Assembly (NCBI RefSeq): GCF_900187135.1 | Contig: NZ_LT906443.1 | Location: 434,001 to 498,000, forward strand | Length of the DNA stretch: 64,000 bases | DNA from: Corynebacterium ulcerans | GTDB taxonomy: Bacteria > Actinomycetota > Actinomycetes > Mycobacteriales > Mycobacteriaceae | Direction of reading: 5' to 3' | Shown here: piece after piece, positions 1 to 8,850 of the stretch | Position numbering within the stretch: position 1 is the first letter of the stretch | Layout of the letters: the number at the start of each line of letters is the position of its first letter | Notes under the pieces: generated by a model | What the model was told of the DNA's origin: nothing | The model's database searches: none | The model's input: only the letters and a program-made list of their open reading frames with translations | Program-made: the position numbers and the translations under genes

Positions 1-914
1 GCCACGAAGTTACAATCGTAGATAACTTTTCTACTGGTAACAGGGAGGCTGTGCCTGCTGGAGCCAGTCTTGTCGAAGGAGATATCCGCGACAAAGCCAA
101 CGAGATACTCGCATCTGATTCATACGATGCTGTCCTGCACTTTGCAGCACGCTCTTTGGTTGGCGAATCAGTGGAAAAACCATCCGAGTACTGGCAACAC
201 AACTTTGTTACCACGTTGGCGCTTTTGGACGCGATGCGCACCAACAACGTAACAAATCTGGTTTTTTCTTCTACTGCGGCAACCTACGGCGAGCCAGCGT
301 CAGTCCCCATCACAGAGGACTTCCCCACCCAGCCGACCAATCCCTACGGCGCCACTAAGCTTGCTATCGACCACGCCATCACGTCTTATGCACACGCTTA
401 CGGTCTGAGCGCTACGAGCCTTCGCTATTTCAATGTTGCCGGAGCTTACGGAGACATCGGTGAGAATCGCGAAGTGGAAACCCACCTCATTCCTCTGATA
501 CTCCAGGTGGCATTGGGACACCGAGACAAGATTCTTATGTTCGGTGACGATTGGCCCACTGAAGACGGCACTGCGGTTCGCGATTACATCCATATTCGAG
601 ATCTCGCCGATGCTCACGTTCTAGCTATGGAGTCCAATCAACCGGGTGTCCATAGAATTTTCAATCTTGGTTCTGGAGAAGGCTTCTCGGTCAAGCAGGT
701 CATAGAAGCGTGCCGTACGGTGACGGGCCATCCCATTCCTGCAGAGGTTGCGCCACGCAGAGCTGGTGATCCAGCTGTATTGATTGCGTCTTCAGCCAAA
801 GCCCAGTCAGAACTGGGATGGCATCCTACGCGCACCGATCTTTCCACCATTGTTGAAGATGCATGGTCTTTTACCTCTAAGCTGGGAGAACGTGCCCATA
901 GCGCGCGTAAATAA
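1..914 (+). CDS. galE: UDP-glucose 4-epimerase, 5' end outside window
   Basis: GalE interconverts UDP-glucose and UDP-galactose in the cytoplasm, supplying galactose for the arabinogalactan wall. The reading frame is open from base 3 ([13 protein letters not shown]), so the start codon and the GxxGxxG NAD-binding loop lie upstream of the window. Visible short-chain dehydrogenase/epimerase features are the [10 protein letters not shown] strand with the catalytic Ser/Thr region and the YGATK catalytic Tyr-x3-Lys near base 345. About 303 of an expected 330 residues are present. In corynebacteria galE commonly follows dtxR, which would be just outside. A hairpin terminator follows the stop codon. 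Confidence 0.95.
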   Translation, partial: HEVTIVDNFSTGNREAVPAGASLVEGDIRDKANEILASDSYDAVLHFAARSLVGESVEKPSEYWQHNFVTTLALLDAMRTNNVTNLVFSSTAATYGEPASVPITEDFPTQPTNPYGATKLAIDHAITSYAHAYGLSATSLRYFNVAGAYGDIGENREVETHLIPLILQVALGHRDKILMFGDDWPTEDGTAVRDYIHIRDLADAHVLAMESNQPGVHRIFNLGSGEGFSVKQVIEACRTVTGHPIPAEVAPRRAGDPAVLIASSAKAQSELGWHPTRTDLSTIVEDAWSFTSKLGERAHSARK

Positions 915-932
915 CCGATTTTTCCACCGTTC

Positions 933-968
933 TGCAGCAGCATAAACGTAGAAGCTTATGCTGCTGCA
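933..968. terminator. Bidirectional terminator between galE and the DUF4192 gene
   Basis: TGCAGCAGCATAA (933-945) pairs perfectly with TTATGCTGCTGCA (956-968) around a 10-nt loop. One arm overlaps the last codons (Ala-Ala-Ala-stop) of the opposing DUF4192 gene, so the convergent genes share it. T-rich stretches lie on both sides. Confidence 0.75.
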
Positions 969-2023
969 TTCGTTTTCCCGTCATTGCAAAAGCCAAGAGA
1001 CTCCCATGTTTGTTGTACTCCTTCCTGCACAGCCTCGTACACACGGGCTAGCTCCCCAGTTTGATACCCAGCTAACAGTAAGCGGCTAAGACGGTGGTCA
1101 GGATTGTCATCCAAAGCACTAGCCAAGGCAATAGGAATCCGCGGAGACAAAGGCGTGCTACAACAACTAATGGCATAAACGCACAAAGCGTTGGCGCGGA
1201 TATTACCTGATGAGAGCTGTGCAACTTCACGAGTCACACGTCGTGCGGCTTCCGGCTGTTCAAGAAACTCGGAGAGGCATAAATCTCTGAGGAAGGAATC
1301 CGACAATATCTCTCTCACTACGTTTAAATGCGCATTATTAAGATAATGCGTGTCTGCGGGGGATTCCCAAGCCGACATGAGGATCATACGAAGTTGCTTA
1401 ATTAAGTCGCATCCCTGCTGCTTGTCACTTTTTATTGCTTGCGCTCGCATTAATGCACTTTGGCACAAAGAGGCAACATCCAAATCCTCCAGCTGCTCCC
1501 CTGTTGCCTCAAAATAGTGAAAGGCTTCCCCACGACTGATAGCAGGCAATTCTCCACATTCGAGCAAAGCCTGGCTAGTACGAGAGGCTGAAATCTGCGA
1601 GATCTCACCTTCCTGCCAGCATCGATCCTTATCTGCCCATCGCTGTGCGTCATCGCCCAGGAACAACGCCCGGTATCGCTGTGACGTAGCAATATCCGTA
1701 GTAATCCAGCATCCATCCAGGTGCAGAATCCCACAATGAGACAATTGGGAAAGATAGTCTCGCAAATCTTCGATCTGTTCTGCACTTAATCGTGACGTAA
1801 TCACAAAACCCATCACAAATTCCGGTTCCACAACGCTTAATGCCTGATCTACATCCGGCAGATGCCTAGCATCGTTAATATCCAGACGCAGCACAGGACC
1901 GAGGACTATACGGTTCTCAGAATTTTTGACACAGGTGACAAATACCAAGGACTCATGCGGGTAATAGCCAAGCAAACCAGGGATATTGGCAAGTATTTCT
2001 CTCGGAGTAAAGACAATGTTCAT
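956..2023 (-). CDS. DUF4192 domain protein, function unknown
   Basis: This 355-residue soluble protein begins MNIVFTPREILANIPGLLGY and continues PHESLVFV, the pattern that opens actinobacterial DUF4192 proteins (the family's PxxLLGFxPxxSLV-like N-terminus). There is no signal peptide or membrane segment. The rest is mostly helical, with several Cys residues but no recognisable catalytic motif. No biochemical role is established for the family. It is transcribed towards galE, shares a terminator with it and stands alone, with a 390-bp spacer upstream. The family call rests on recalled sequence similarity and no search was run. Confidence 0.8.
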   Translation of the reverse strand: MNIVFTPREILANIPGLLGYYPHESLVFVTCVKNSENRIVLGPVLRLDINDARHLPDVDQALSVVEPEFVMGFVITSRLSAEQIEDLRDYLSQLSHCGILHLDGCWITTDIATSQRYRALFLGDDAQRWADKDRCWQEGEISQISASRTSQALLECGELPAISRGEAFHYFEATGEQLEDLDVASLCQSALMRAQAIKSDKQQGCDLIKQLRMILMSAWESPADTHYLNNAHLNVVREILSDSFLRDLCLSEFLEQPEAARRVTREVAQLSSGNIRANALCVYAISCCSTPLSPRIPIALASALDDNPDHRLSRLLLAGYQTGELARVYEAVQEGVQQTWESLGFCNDGKTNAAA

Positions 2024-2413
2024 GTCTCAAATTTCTACTGAGACTGTTCCAGGTTGGACAGTGCCTCATACTTGAACCACTCTTATCGGTGGATAACTCT
2101 AGGTTTCTGTTGCTGTCTGTGTACAACAACTTTTCTATTATCTCTAGTGGATGCTTCTACAAAAGCACTGGCACCCGCGAAAAATGCTCAGCGTGGAACA
2201 AAAAGCTCACACGATCTGTTGTTGAAAGTACACAGAGAAATGGCTGTTCAACGCCACTATTGTGTTCTGTGGAGAAGACTACGCTACCGCTTACCCGCAT
2301 TATCGTAAAACAGACTAAAATGGAGGGCTTAGCGTAAATAGTGACCTCGTTGTGTCTTTCGTCCGGCACTATGAACGCTATTAAGATGTGGGAAGATGTT
2401 TAGGAGGAGTAAC
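2024..2413. other. Intergenic spacer of 390 bp without a recognised gene
   Basis: This spacer separates the divergent DUF4192 and PAC2 genes. The short open frames in it have no ribosome binding site or familiar sequence. A -10-like TAAAAT at 2316-2321 could serve the PAC2 gene, though no convincing -35 element stands 17 bp upstream. I see no tRNA, riboswitch or strong hairpin. Confidence 0.4.
2402..2407 (+). promoter_or_regulatory. Shine-Dalgarno AGGAGG deciding the PAC2 start
   Basis: A perfect AGGAGG sits 6 nt before ATG 2414. It lies inside the frame opened by the upstream ATG at 2396, which shows that the shorter protein is the right one. Confidence 0.85.
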
Positions 2414-3427
2414 ATGCAAGAGAAAAACGCTCGCATGTACGAATTAGAGTTCCCTGCGCCTGAAGTGTCCTTGAAGGACAGTGAAGGCCCAACTCTCATC
2501 GTTGCGCTCCAGGGTTATGCGGACGCTGGACATGCAATCGATGCCAGTGCGGAGCATTTGCTTGCAGCTCTCGACCATAGGCCAGTGGCTTCATTTAATA
2601 ATGACGAGCTCATCGACTACCGATCCCGGCGCCCCTCGGTAACCATCGAACACAATAATATTGTTAGCGCAGAGGAACTCGCATTAGGTATTGAGGTTCT
2701 CCGAGATAATTCGGGAACGCCTTTCCTACTTCTCTCTGGACCCGAGCCAGATCTTCGGTGGGATGCTTTTACTAAAGCCGTCGCGGATCTCGTAGAGCGC
2801 TTTGGGGTATCTCGCACCATATGTCTGTATGCAGCCCCTATGGCTGCCCCACATACCCGGCCCATGGTGGTTTCCGCTCACGGAAATTCCGCGGATTTAA
2901 TCGATCATCATTTCAGCTTAGACACCAAGATCACAGTCCCGGGGTCTGCATCGCTTCAGCTTGAGCGCCTGCTCAACAAGCAAGGACGAAACGTAGCCGG
3001 ATACACCGCACATGTTCCGCACTATCTTTCTGCATCACCGTATCCACAAGCAACGCTGAGCTTGCTTGAAGCTGTCTCATCTTCCACCGGGTTAAAGTTT
3101 CCGCTTCGCACATTAGAAGAGGATTCTCGCAAGGTTGCTCTTCAAATTGAAGAACAAGTTGCAAGTTCTGCAGAAATCGAAAATGTTGTTCGCCTTTTGG
3201 AGCAACAATACGACGAAGAACTTGAGCGGTACCGTGAGGCAAATCCTGAGGCTGTCATGCCAGGAGAAAGTGCCGTACCTAACGCTGAGCTGCTGGGAGA
3301 AGAATTTGAGAAATTCCTTGCAGACATCGACAACCGTTCATTAAACGGTGGAAAAAGCGAGAACGATAAAGACCCCTCAACTTCCACAGACAACACTGAC
3401 GAGCCAGATGGGGAAACGGAGCTCTAA
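2414..3427 (+). CDS. PAC2 family protein
   Basis: This 337-residue protein belongs to the PAC2 (proteasome assembly chaperone 2-like) family, common in actinobacteria (for example Rv2125). The core reads PTLIVALQGYADAGHAIDASAEHLL and later YAAPMAAPHTRP, typical of the family. The C-terminus is acidic and helical, with a disordered Asp/Ser/Thr-rich tail. The start is placed at ATG 2414 because a perfect AGGAGG lies at 2402-2407; the ATG at 2396 precedes that site and is unlikely to be used. The family resembles eukaryotic PAC2, but its role in corynebacteria, which lack a 20S proteasome, is unknown. A terminator follows, before helY. Confidence 0.88.
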   Translation: MQEKNARMYELEFPAPEVSLKDSEGPTLIVALQGYADAGHAIDASAEHLLAALDHRPVASFNNDELIDYRSRRPSVTIEHNNIVSAEELALGIEVLRDNSGTPFLLLSGPEPDLRWDAFTKAVADLVERFGVSRTICLYAAPMAAPHTRPMVVSAHGNSADLIDHHFSLDTKITVPGSASLQLERLLNKQGRNVAGYTAHVPHYLSASPYPQATLSLLEAVSSSTGLKFPLRTLEEDSRKVALQIEEQVASSAEIENVVRLLEQQYDEELERYREANPEAVMPGESAVPNAELLGEEFEKFLADIDNRSLNGGKSENDKDPSTSTDNTDEPDGETEL

Positions 3428-3445
3428 CGTCAAAAACAGCCCCAC

Positions 3446-3478
3446 CAGGGAGGGAATGAACACGTTATTCCCTCCCTG
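3446..3478 (+). terminator. Terminator after the PAC2 gene
   Basis: A 12-bp perfect stem CAGGGAGGGAAT (3446-3457) / ATTCCCTCCCTG (3467-3478) has a 9-nt loop and is followed by a short CTTTGT run. It separates PAC2 from helY transcription. Confidence 0.75.
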
Positions 3479-3581
3479 CTTTGTCATGTCGTATAGCTAT
3501 TCCCCCATTTTCCTTTCTGTTCTTAGCGCATGTGATACGTGTTTCAGCACACGACAACAAACCCGGCTAGGGTTAATCACT

Positions 3582-6122
3582 GTGAACCTTACTCAGATGC
3601 TCCCCGACCTAGAAGAAGTCCCCTCGTCGCTTTTAGACGACGCTATTTTTGACTCTTTCTTGGGGTGGACAAAGGCTAAGGGAATTTCTCTCTATCCGGC
3701 CCAAGAAGAAGCCGCTCTGGGGATCCTTGCCGGAGACAACGTTATCTTGGCGACCCCTACGGGCTCCGGAAAGTCCATGGTTGCTACCGCAGCTCATTTT
3801 ATTGCAATGGCGCGGGGACAACGCTCTTTTTATACGGCCCCCATCAAGGCTCTTGTCAGCGAAAAATTCTTCGCGCTATGCGATATTTTCGGCCCCGAGT
3901 CAGTAGGAATGATGACGGGTGATGCCACCGTTAACGGCAACGCTCCTATCATTTGTGCCACGGCCGAGATTGTAGCCAACATTGCACTTCGGGACGGCGC
4001 TCGCGCTGACATCGACCAAGTCATCATGGATGAGTTCCATTATTACTCCGAACCTGGTCGCGGTTGGGCCTGGCAAGTGCCACTCTTGGAGCTCCCTCGG
4101 GCACAGTTCCTGCTCATGTCAGCGACATTAGGCGATACTTCCTTCTTAGAAAAAGATCTGGAACAGCGCACTGGGCGCGATACCCAGCTAGTTTCCGGTT
4201 CCACGAGGCCAGTCCCGCTGGAATTTTCTTATGTTTATACGCCCATCCATGAGACTATTGAAGACCTTCTTTCAACGGGTAAGGCCCCTATTTACGTTGT
4301 GCATTTCACCCAGCGGGAGGCGATCGAACGCGCCCAATCGCTGACGAGCATGACGATCATAGACAATGATGCCAAAGAAAAAATCGTGCAAGAGATCGGT
4401 GACTTTAAGTTCACCACAACTTTTGGCCATGTTCTTTCCAAGCTACTGCGTCGCGGTATTGGGGTACATCATGCCGGTATGTTGCCCAAATACCGCCGCC
4501 TAGTGGAGAAGCTCTCTCAGACGGGTCTTCTGCGAGTAATTTGTGGCACAGATACTTTAGGGGTGGGCATTAATGTGCCTATTCGCACCGTGTTGTTTAC
4601 TGGTCTCGCTAAATTTGATGGCACGAAACAGCGTATCCTTGCGTCTCGGGAGTTTCACCAAATTGCAGGTCGTGCGGGACGAGCTGGCTTTGACACAGTC
4701 GGGTCTGTGGTAATCGAGGCTCCTGAATTTGAAATTGAAAATTGGCGACTCCGACAACGAGCAGGTAGCGACCCCAAAAAACTAAAAAAGTTACGCAAAA
4801 AATCGGCGCGTGACGGCGATGTTGTCTGGGGAGAACGCACCTACGAGCGCCTCAGCACCGCGGAACCGGAGCATTTGCAAAGCCAGTTCCGGGTATCTAA
4901 TTCAATGCTGCTCAATATCATTAGCCGCCCCGGTGATGGCTACATGCATCTCAAACAGTTGCTTCGTAACAACCATGATTCGCGTGAAAAGCAAAATAAA
5001 GACATCCTGACGTGCCTTGAATTATTCAGGGGGCTTCTCAACGCTGGGATCGTCGAGAAGCTAGAAACCCCGGATGAAACCGGCCGCTATTATGCGATTA
5101 CCCAGGAGCTGCAACGAGACTTTGCACTCAACCAGCCCTTGGCGCCTTTCGCGCTAGCCTCTCTTGAACTGCTTGACCGTCAATCGGACACTTTTGTCCT
5201 TGACGTGATTAGTACCTTCGAGGCTATTTTGGATGATCCTCGACAGGTTTTGATTGCGCAGCAAAAGGAAGCACGCGCAACCGAGATAGCTGCACTCAAA
5301 GCAGAGGGCGTTGACTACACCGAACGCATGAAATTGATCGAGGACATCACATGGCCAAAACCATTAGAGGATGAATTAGAGAATGCTTTCGAGATATACG
5401 CTCAAGGTCATCCATGGGCTAAAGAATTTGAGCTAAGCCCCAAATCTGTAGTCCGAGACATGATCGAACACGGCATGACGTTCAGTGATCTGATAGCCAC
5501 ATACGGCCTTGCACGTTCTGAGGGCGTCGTGCTGCGGTATCTCACCGATGCGTGGAGAACGCTGCAGCACAGCGTCCCTGCTGAGTATCGCACCGAAGAG
5601 CTTGACGACGTCATCATTTGGCTGGGAGAGGTCGTCCGCCAGGTGGACTCTTCGCTTGTCGACGAATGGGCTCAGATGGCAGACCCCGATGCGCCGATTT
5701 CTCAAGAGACTCTTGAACGCGAACTAGCTTTCGGAGTGGAAGACCCAACCGCGCTTACAGCTAATAGGCGTGCCTTCACCATTATGGTGCGTAACACAAT
5801 GTTCCGACTCGTCCAGCTTTTCGCAGACGAGAAAGAAGACGAACTCAAAGAGATGCTCGCATATCTCAGCGAAGTTCCCGATTTCGGAGTTGCCTTGGAT
5901 GATTACTTTGACGAATATTCGGATCTTGATACTGGACCGGAGGCTCGTGGGCGGGAGTACTTCCTGGTACAGGCTTCTGGCAGAGAATGGCAAGTACGCC
6001 AGATAATCAAAGATCCTGCGGGTGATAACGCCTTTGCTTTTGTTGGAACTGTTGACCTTGATGCTTCCGATGCTGCAGGCGAAGTACGCTTCTCACAATT
6101 AGCACTCGATTACGCACATTAA
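3582..6122 (+). CDS. helY: Ski2-like DEAD/DEAH-box RNA helicase
   Basis: This is a superfamily 2 helicase of about 846 residues, orthologous in layout to mycobacterial HelY (Ski2/Mtr4-like), probably acting in RNA turnover or surveillance. It shows the Walker A motif ATPTGSGKS (about residue 55), a DEFHY Walker B variant in place of DExH (about 148), the LMSATLG motif III, GVHHAGMLPKYR, and motif VI HQIAGRAGRAG (about 359). A long C-terminal helical region follows. The frame is open further upstream, but the first good start is GTG 3582 (or ATG 3597), after the terminator of the preceding gene and with a weak AGGG upstream. It stands as a single gene with its own terminator. Confidence 0.88.
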   Translation: MNLTQMLPDLEEVPSSLLDDAIFDSFLGWTKAKGISLYPAQEEAALGILAGDNVILATPTGSGKSMVATAAHFIAMARGQRSFYTAPIKALVSEKFFALCDIFGPESVGMMTGDATVNGNAPIICATAEIVANIALRDGARADIDQVIMDEFHYYSEPGRGWAWQVPLLELPRAQFLLMSATLGDTSFLEKDLEQRTGRDTQLVSGSTRPVPLEFSYVYTPIHETIEDLLSTGKAPIYVVHFTQREAIERAQSLTSMTIIDNDAKEKIVQEIGDFKFTTTFGHVLSKLLRRGIGVHHAGMLPKYRRLVEKLSQTGLLRVICGTDTLGVGINVPIRTVLFTGLAKFDGTKQRILASREFHQIAGRAGRAGFDTVGSVVIEAPEFEIENWRLRQRAGSDPKKLKKLRKKSARDGDVVWGERTYERLSTAEPEHLQSQFRVSNSMLLNIISRPGDGYMHLKQLLRNNHDSREKQNKDILTCLELFRGLLNAGIVEKLETPDETGRYYAITQELQRDFALNQPLAPFALASLELLDRQSDTFVLDVISTFEAILDDPRQVLIAQQKEARATEIAALKAEGVDYTERMKLIEDITWPKPLEDELENAFEIYAQGHPWAKEFELSPKSVVRDMIEHGMTFSDLIATYGLARSEGVVLRYLTDAWRTLQHSVPAEYRTEELDDVIIWLGEVVRQVDSSLVDEWAQMADPDAPISQETLERELAFGVEDPTALTANRRAFTIMVRNTMFRLVQLFADEKEDELKEMLAYLSEVPDFGVALDDYFDEYSDLDTGPEARGREYFLVQASGREWQVRQIIKDPAGDNAFAFVGTVDLDASDAAGEVRFSQLALDYAH

Positions 6123-6141
6123 CATCTCATGTTTTTCTACG

Positions 6142-6185
6142 AGTACGCGGTGCTCAGGGGTCTAAAACCCTAAGCACCGCGTACT
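6142..6185. terminator. Bidirectional terminator between helY and ahpD
   Basis: AGTACGCGGTGCT (6142-6154) pairs with AGCACCGCGTACT (6173-6185), and an inner GGG/CCC extends the stem. The genes on both sides converge here. Confidence 0.8.
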
Positions 6186-6257
6186 TTCTTAGTAGTAGTT
6201 CACGCTGAAATTATCTAGGACGCCAGACGTTATAACTTCAGCGTTAGCCAGCTGTTT

Positions 6258-6782
6258 CTAGCGAGCAGCCTCAATTTGTACTGCTTGTGCGATAGCTTGC
6301 ATTACGCCAGCGATCTTGATGCTCTCCCAGACTTGTTCCTTTGTCAGTCCCTCTTCTTGCACCGTTTTAACGTGTGCGACTGCGCAGTGTTCGCAACCAT
6401 TAATCGCGGAAACAGCAACAGCCCATAACTCAAAATCAGCTTTATCAACGCCAGTCTTGTTAATGATGTTCATCCGCAGACCAAATTTCACCTGAGCAAA
6501 GTCGTCACCGAGCCAGCTCTTAGCCCGGTAAGCTACGTTATTCATGGCCATAACAGTCGCAGCAGCAAAAGCAGCTTCAATTGCTTCTGCAGAAAGGTGG
6601 TCCTGAGCCTCATCAAGGATTTCTGAGATAACCGTATCGTTGCGGGTTGCTGCCGCAGTCGCTACTAAAGTTCCCCACAGCTGCTGTTCGCTGAGTTCGG
6701 TAGACCTAACGAGGGTACCAATGTTGAGTTTTTGGTCCTTTGCGTACTCTGGAAGCGCATTCTTAAGGTTCTCGATGGACAT
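6258..6782 (-). CDS. ahpD: Alkyl hydroperoxidase AhpD
   Basis: This 174-residue carboxymuconolactone-decarboxylase-fold protein has the redox-active CxxC in [10 protein letters not shown] (Cys about 130 and 133), followed by the His of the proton-relay motif. In Mycobacterium AhpD re-reduces AhpC using dihydrolipoamide/SucB-linked electrons, giving NADH-dependent peroxidase activity. Length and motif match that family. It lies 143 bp downstream of ahpC on the same strand, with inverted repeats between them, so co-transcription with partial attenuation is likely. Induction through the divergent oxyR is inferred from the arrangement. Confidence 0.95.
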   Translation of the reverse strand: MSIENLKNALPEYAKDQKLNIGTLVRSTELSEQQLWGTLVATAAATRNDTVISEILDEAQDHLSAEAIEAAFAAATVMAMNNVAYRAKSWLGDDFAQVKFGLRMNIINKTGVDKADFELWAVAVSAINGCEHCAVAHVKTVQEEGLTKEQVWESIKIAGVMQAIAQAVQIEAAR

Positions 6783-6878
6783 ATGTTTCCTTTTGTTGAA
6801 ATTTTTTCTTATCTAAAAGGGCCCGGCGCTAACGTCTCTATACAAAACCTCATACAAAGAATCTGCCCCGGGCCAATC

Positions 6879-6900
6879 ACGCCTCTGTAATCGCAGGCGT
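6879..6900 (-). terminator. Hairpin after ahpC, probable attenuator before ahpD
   Basis: ACGCCT (6879-6884) and AGGCGT (6895-6900) form a 6-bp stem just after the ahpC stop. A second inverted pair, GGCCCGG/CCGGGCC with a long loop (about 6821-6874), lies before ahpD. Neither has a clear U tract, so processing or partial read-through is more likely than full termination. Confidence 0.4.
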
Positions 6901-6925
6901 TACCACAGTTGGTTAGTTCAACTGA

Positions 6926-7522
6926 TTACTTCAGGGATCCCTGAACTACCTCAAGCTTGTCGATGTTCTTGGTCGGATCATTCTTCTGCCAGTTACAAGC
7001 ACATACTTCCTCAGACTGAAGAGCATCTAGCACACGGAGAACTTCATCTACGTTGCGGCCAACAGCATCTGGGGTAACAGAAACAAATTGGATGATTCCG
7101 TCAGGATCGATGATGAAGGTTGCGCGATCTGCGACACCTGCGGCATTCTCAACACCAAGCTCACGAATAAGCTCATGCTTAATATCAGAGAACATTGGGA
7201 ATGGGATGGTCTTGAGCTCAGGGTGCGTAGCGCGCCAGTTAAAGTGAGAGAACTCGTTGTCAATGGAGCCACCAAGGATCTGGGTATCGCGGTCTTGGAA
7301 TTCCTCATCGAGCTTTCCAAATGCAGCAATTTCGGTGGGGCAAACAAAGGTAAAGTCCTTCGGGTAGAAGAAGACTACCTTCCATTTACCCTCATATTTG
7401 TCCAAAGAAACGGTCTCAAAGTAATCCTCAGGCTGGGAGGCGTTAACGTTGTGCAGGTCACCGCCTTTAAGGGCCAAGAGCTCGAACTCAGGGAACTTCT
7501 CTCCAACTGTCAGGATTGCCAT
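6926..7522 (-). CDS. ahpC: Alkyl hydroperoxide reductase AhpC (2-Cys peroxiredoxin)
   Basis: AhpC reduces hydrogen peroxide, organic peroxides and peroxynitrite in the cytoplasm. The 198-residue product has the peroxidatic Cys61 in DFTFVCPTE and a C-terminal CAC pair (about Cys174/176) as resolving cysteines, the same arrangement as mycobacterial AhpC. The start is set at 7522 (MAILTVGEKFPEFEL) because a GGAGG lies just upstream; the open frame extends 23 codons further without an RBS. It is followed by ahpD and diverges from oxyR, the standard actinobacterial peroxide-response arrangement. Confidence 0.97.
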   Translation of the reverse strand: MAILTVGEKFPEFELLALKGGDLHNVNASQPEDYFETVSLDKYEGKWKVVFFYPKDFTFVCPTEIAAFGKLDEEFQDRDTQILGGSIDNEFSHFNWRATHPELKTIPFPMFSDIKHELIRELGVENAAGVADRATFIIDPDGIIQFVSVTPDAVGRNVDEVLRVLDALQSEEVCACNWQKNDPTKNIDKLEVVQGSLK

Positions 7523-7646
7523 GTTTTCCTCCAATAAAACAAATGACGTTACTTTTATTTCCGTAGCCAGCCGCAAATCCAAAGACTTCACAGTTAACCA
7601 CGGCAGATCATGCTCCTATGCATACCAAAAGATGCCTGCGACCATG

Positions 7647-7652
7647 AGTATA
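7647..7652 (-). promoter_or_regulatory. Candidate ahpC -10 element
   Basis: The minus strand reads TATACT here, about 125 nt before the ahpC start, matching the corynebacterial TANNNT -10 pattern. No clear -35 is present, which is common in activator-dependent promoters. This is a weak call. Confidence 0.3.
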
Positions 7653-7730
7653 TGAATTGCACATTAGAGCCGGAGCAAAGCCTTAGACGTGCACTAGCCC
7701 CACATAATCCATTTCATAGCAGGCATGCTT

Positions 7731-7834
7731 AATAGGTTTCACCGTAGTGTCATGCACCTACAATCGTTTATACCTATTCCCCACCACAGTGTCAATATGA
7801 CTTTACGATTTAACTAGCTATAATAAATAGGTAT
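7731..7834. promoter_or_regulatory. Candidate OxyR operator region with three AATAGGT copies
   Basis: AATAGGTTT (7731-7739), its inverted counterpart ATACCTATT (7770-7778) and AATAGGTAT (7826-7834) lie between the divergent ahpC and oxyR genes. The last two are exact 9-bp inverted repeats, and the third copy overlaps the oxyR start codon. Binding by OxyR is inferred from position and symmetry. Confidence 0.4.
7819..7824 (+). promoter_or_regulatory. oxyR -10 box implying a leaderless transcript
   Basis: A perfect TATAAT ends 8 nt before the A of the oxyR ATG at 7833. Transcription would begin at or within 2 nt of the start codon, and there is no Shine-Dalgarno sequence, so a leaderless mRNA is expected. 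Confidence 0.6.
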
Positions 7835-8774
7835 GAGCAATAAAGAATACCGACCAACTCTCGCACAGCTACGAACTTTTGTCACAATTGCAGAAAATAA
7901 GCACTTCGGAAGCGCCGCAGCCAAGCTATCCATTTCACAACCATCCTTATCGCAGGCCCTGGTTGCCCTGGAAAATGGTCTAGGCGTACAGCTTATCGAG
8001 CGCTCTACTCGACGAGTCATCGTAACCCCCGCAGGAGAGGCTCTTCTCCCCTTTGCAAAAGCCACACTAGACGCCGCGGATGCTTTTACTTCTTATGCAC
8101 AGGGCGCATCCGGCACGCTTTCAGGCCCTCTATCTTTAGGCATTATCCCAACGATCGCACCCTACATCCTCCCGCAACTCCTTGATTTGGTACACGAGGA
8201 ATTCCCCGATCTCGAATTACGCATTATTGAAGAACAAACCAAGCATTTACTCCAGCAACTGCGCGACGGGCAACTCGACTGCGCAGTGCTTGCACTCCCC
8301 ACGGAGCAGCCAGGGATTATCGAAATGCCTCTTTATACCGAAAACTTCCGGATGGTAGTGCACAAAAACCACCCGTTTGCAGGACGCGATAATCTCACTT
8401 TGAGCAGTCTGCGAGAACTTGACCTTATTTTGCTTGACGACGGTCACTGCCTACACGACCAAATCGTAGACCTTTGCAAACAGGTAGATGTTAACCCTGC
8501 GCGCTCTAAGAACGCTGAAATGCGTGCAGCTAGCCTTACCACCGTTATGCAGCTCGTGGGAGCAGGCCTTGGAAGCACACTAGTCCCCGAGAGTTCAATA
8601 CCTATTGAATGCAATCGGCCTAACATTGCGACGGCAAGCTTTGCACGCGAAGTAACAGCCGCGCGCCAAGTGGGCTTAGTATTCCGCGCTTCTTCCACAC
8701 GCACAGAGGAATACCAGAAGCTTGGTTCAATTGTTGGACAGGCTTATCACAACGCTTTAGCCTCCGAGGCATAA
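7833..8774 (+). CDS. oxyR: LysR-type peroxide sensor OxyR
   Basis: This 313-residue LysR regulator has the N-terminal winged helix-turn-helix (TLAQLRTFVTIAENKHFGSAA, then SQPSLSQALVALE) and a periplasmic-binding-like effector domain. The LDDGHCLHDQIVDLC segment has two cysteines about 9 residues apart (about 205 and 214), matching the redox pair C199/C208 of E. coli OxyR, so peroxide sensing through a disulfide is well supported. It diverges from ahpC-ahpD, its expected targets. In some corynebacteria OxyR acts as a repressor of antioxidant genes, so the regulatory sign here is open. The promoter suggests a leaderless message. Confidence 0.93.
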   Translation: MSNKEYRPTLAQLRTFVTIAENKHFGSAAAKLSISQPSLSQALVALENGLGVQLIERSTRRVIVTPAGEALLPFAKATLDAADAFTSYAQGASGTLSGPLSLGIIPTIAPYILPQLLDLVHEEFPDLELRIIEEQTKHLLQQLRDGQLDCAVLALPTEQPGIIEMPLYTENFRMVVHKNHPFAGRDNLTLSSLRELDLILLDDGHCLHDQIVDLCKQVDVNPARSKNAEMRAASLTTVMQLVGAGLGSTLVPESSIPIECNRPNIATASFAREVTAARQVGLVFRASSTRTEEYQKLGSIVGQAYHNALASEA

Positions 8775-8783
8775 ACATACAGC

Positions 8784-8827
8784 AGAAAAGCGCTGTCCAA
8801 TAGGTTTCCTCTGGACAGCGCTTTTCT
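8784..8827. terminator. Bidirectional terminator after oxyR
   Basis: AGAAAAGCGCTGTCC (8784-8798) and GGACAGCGCTTTTCT (8813-8827) form a perfect 15-bp stem with A/T tracts on both sides. It serves oxyR (+) and the convergent membrane-protein gene (-). The loop also contains AATAGGTTT, the same 9-mer as at 7731. Confidence 0.85.
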
Positions 8828-8850
8828 CATGATCTTTTTGGAGCCTATCT

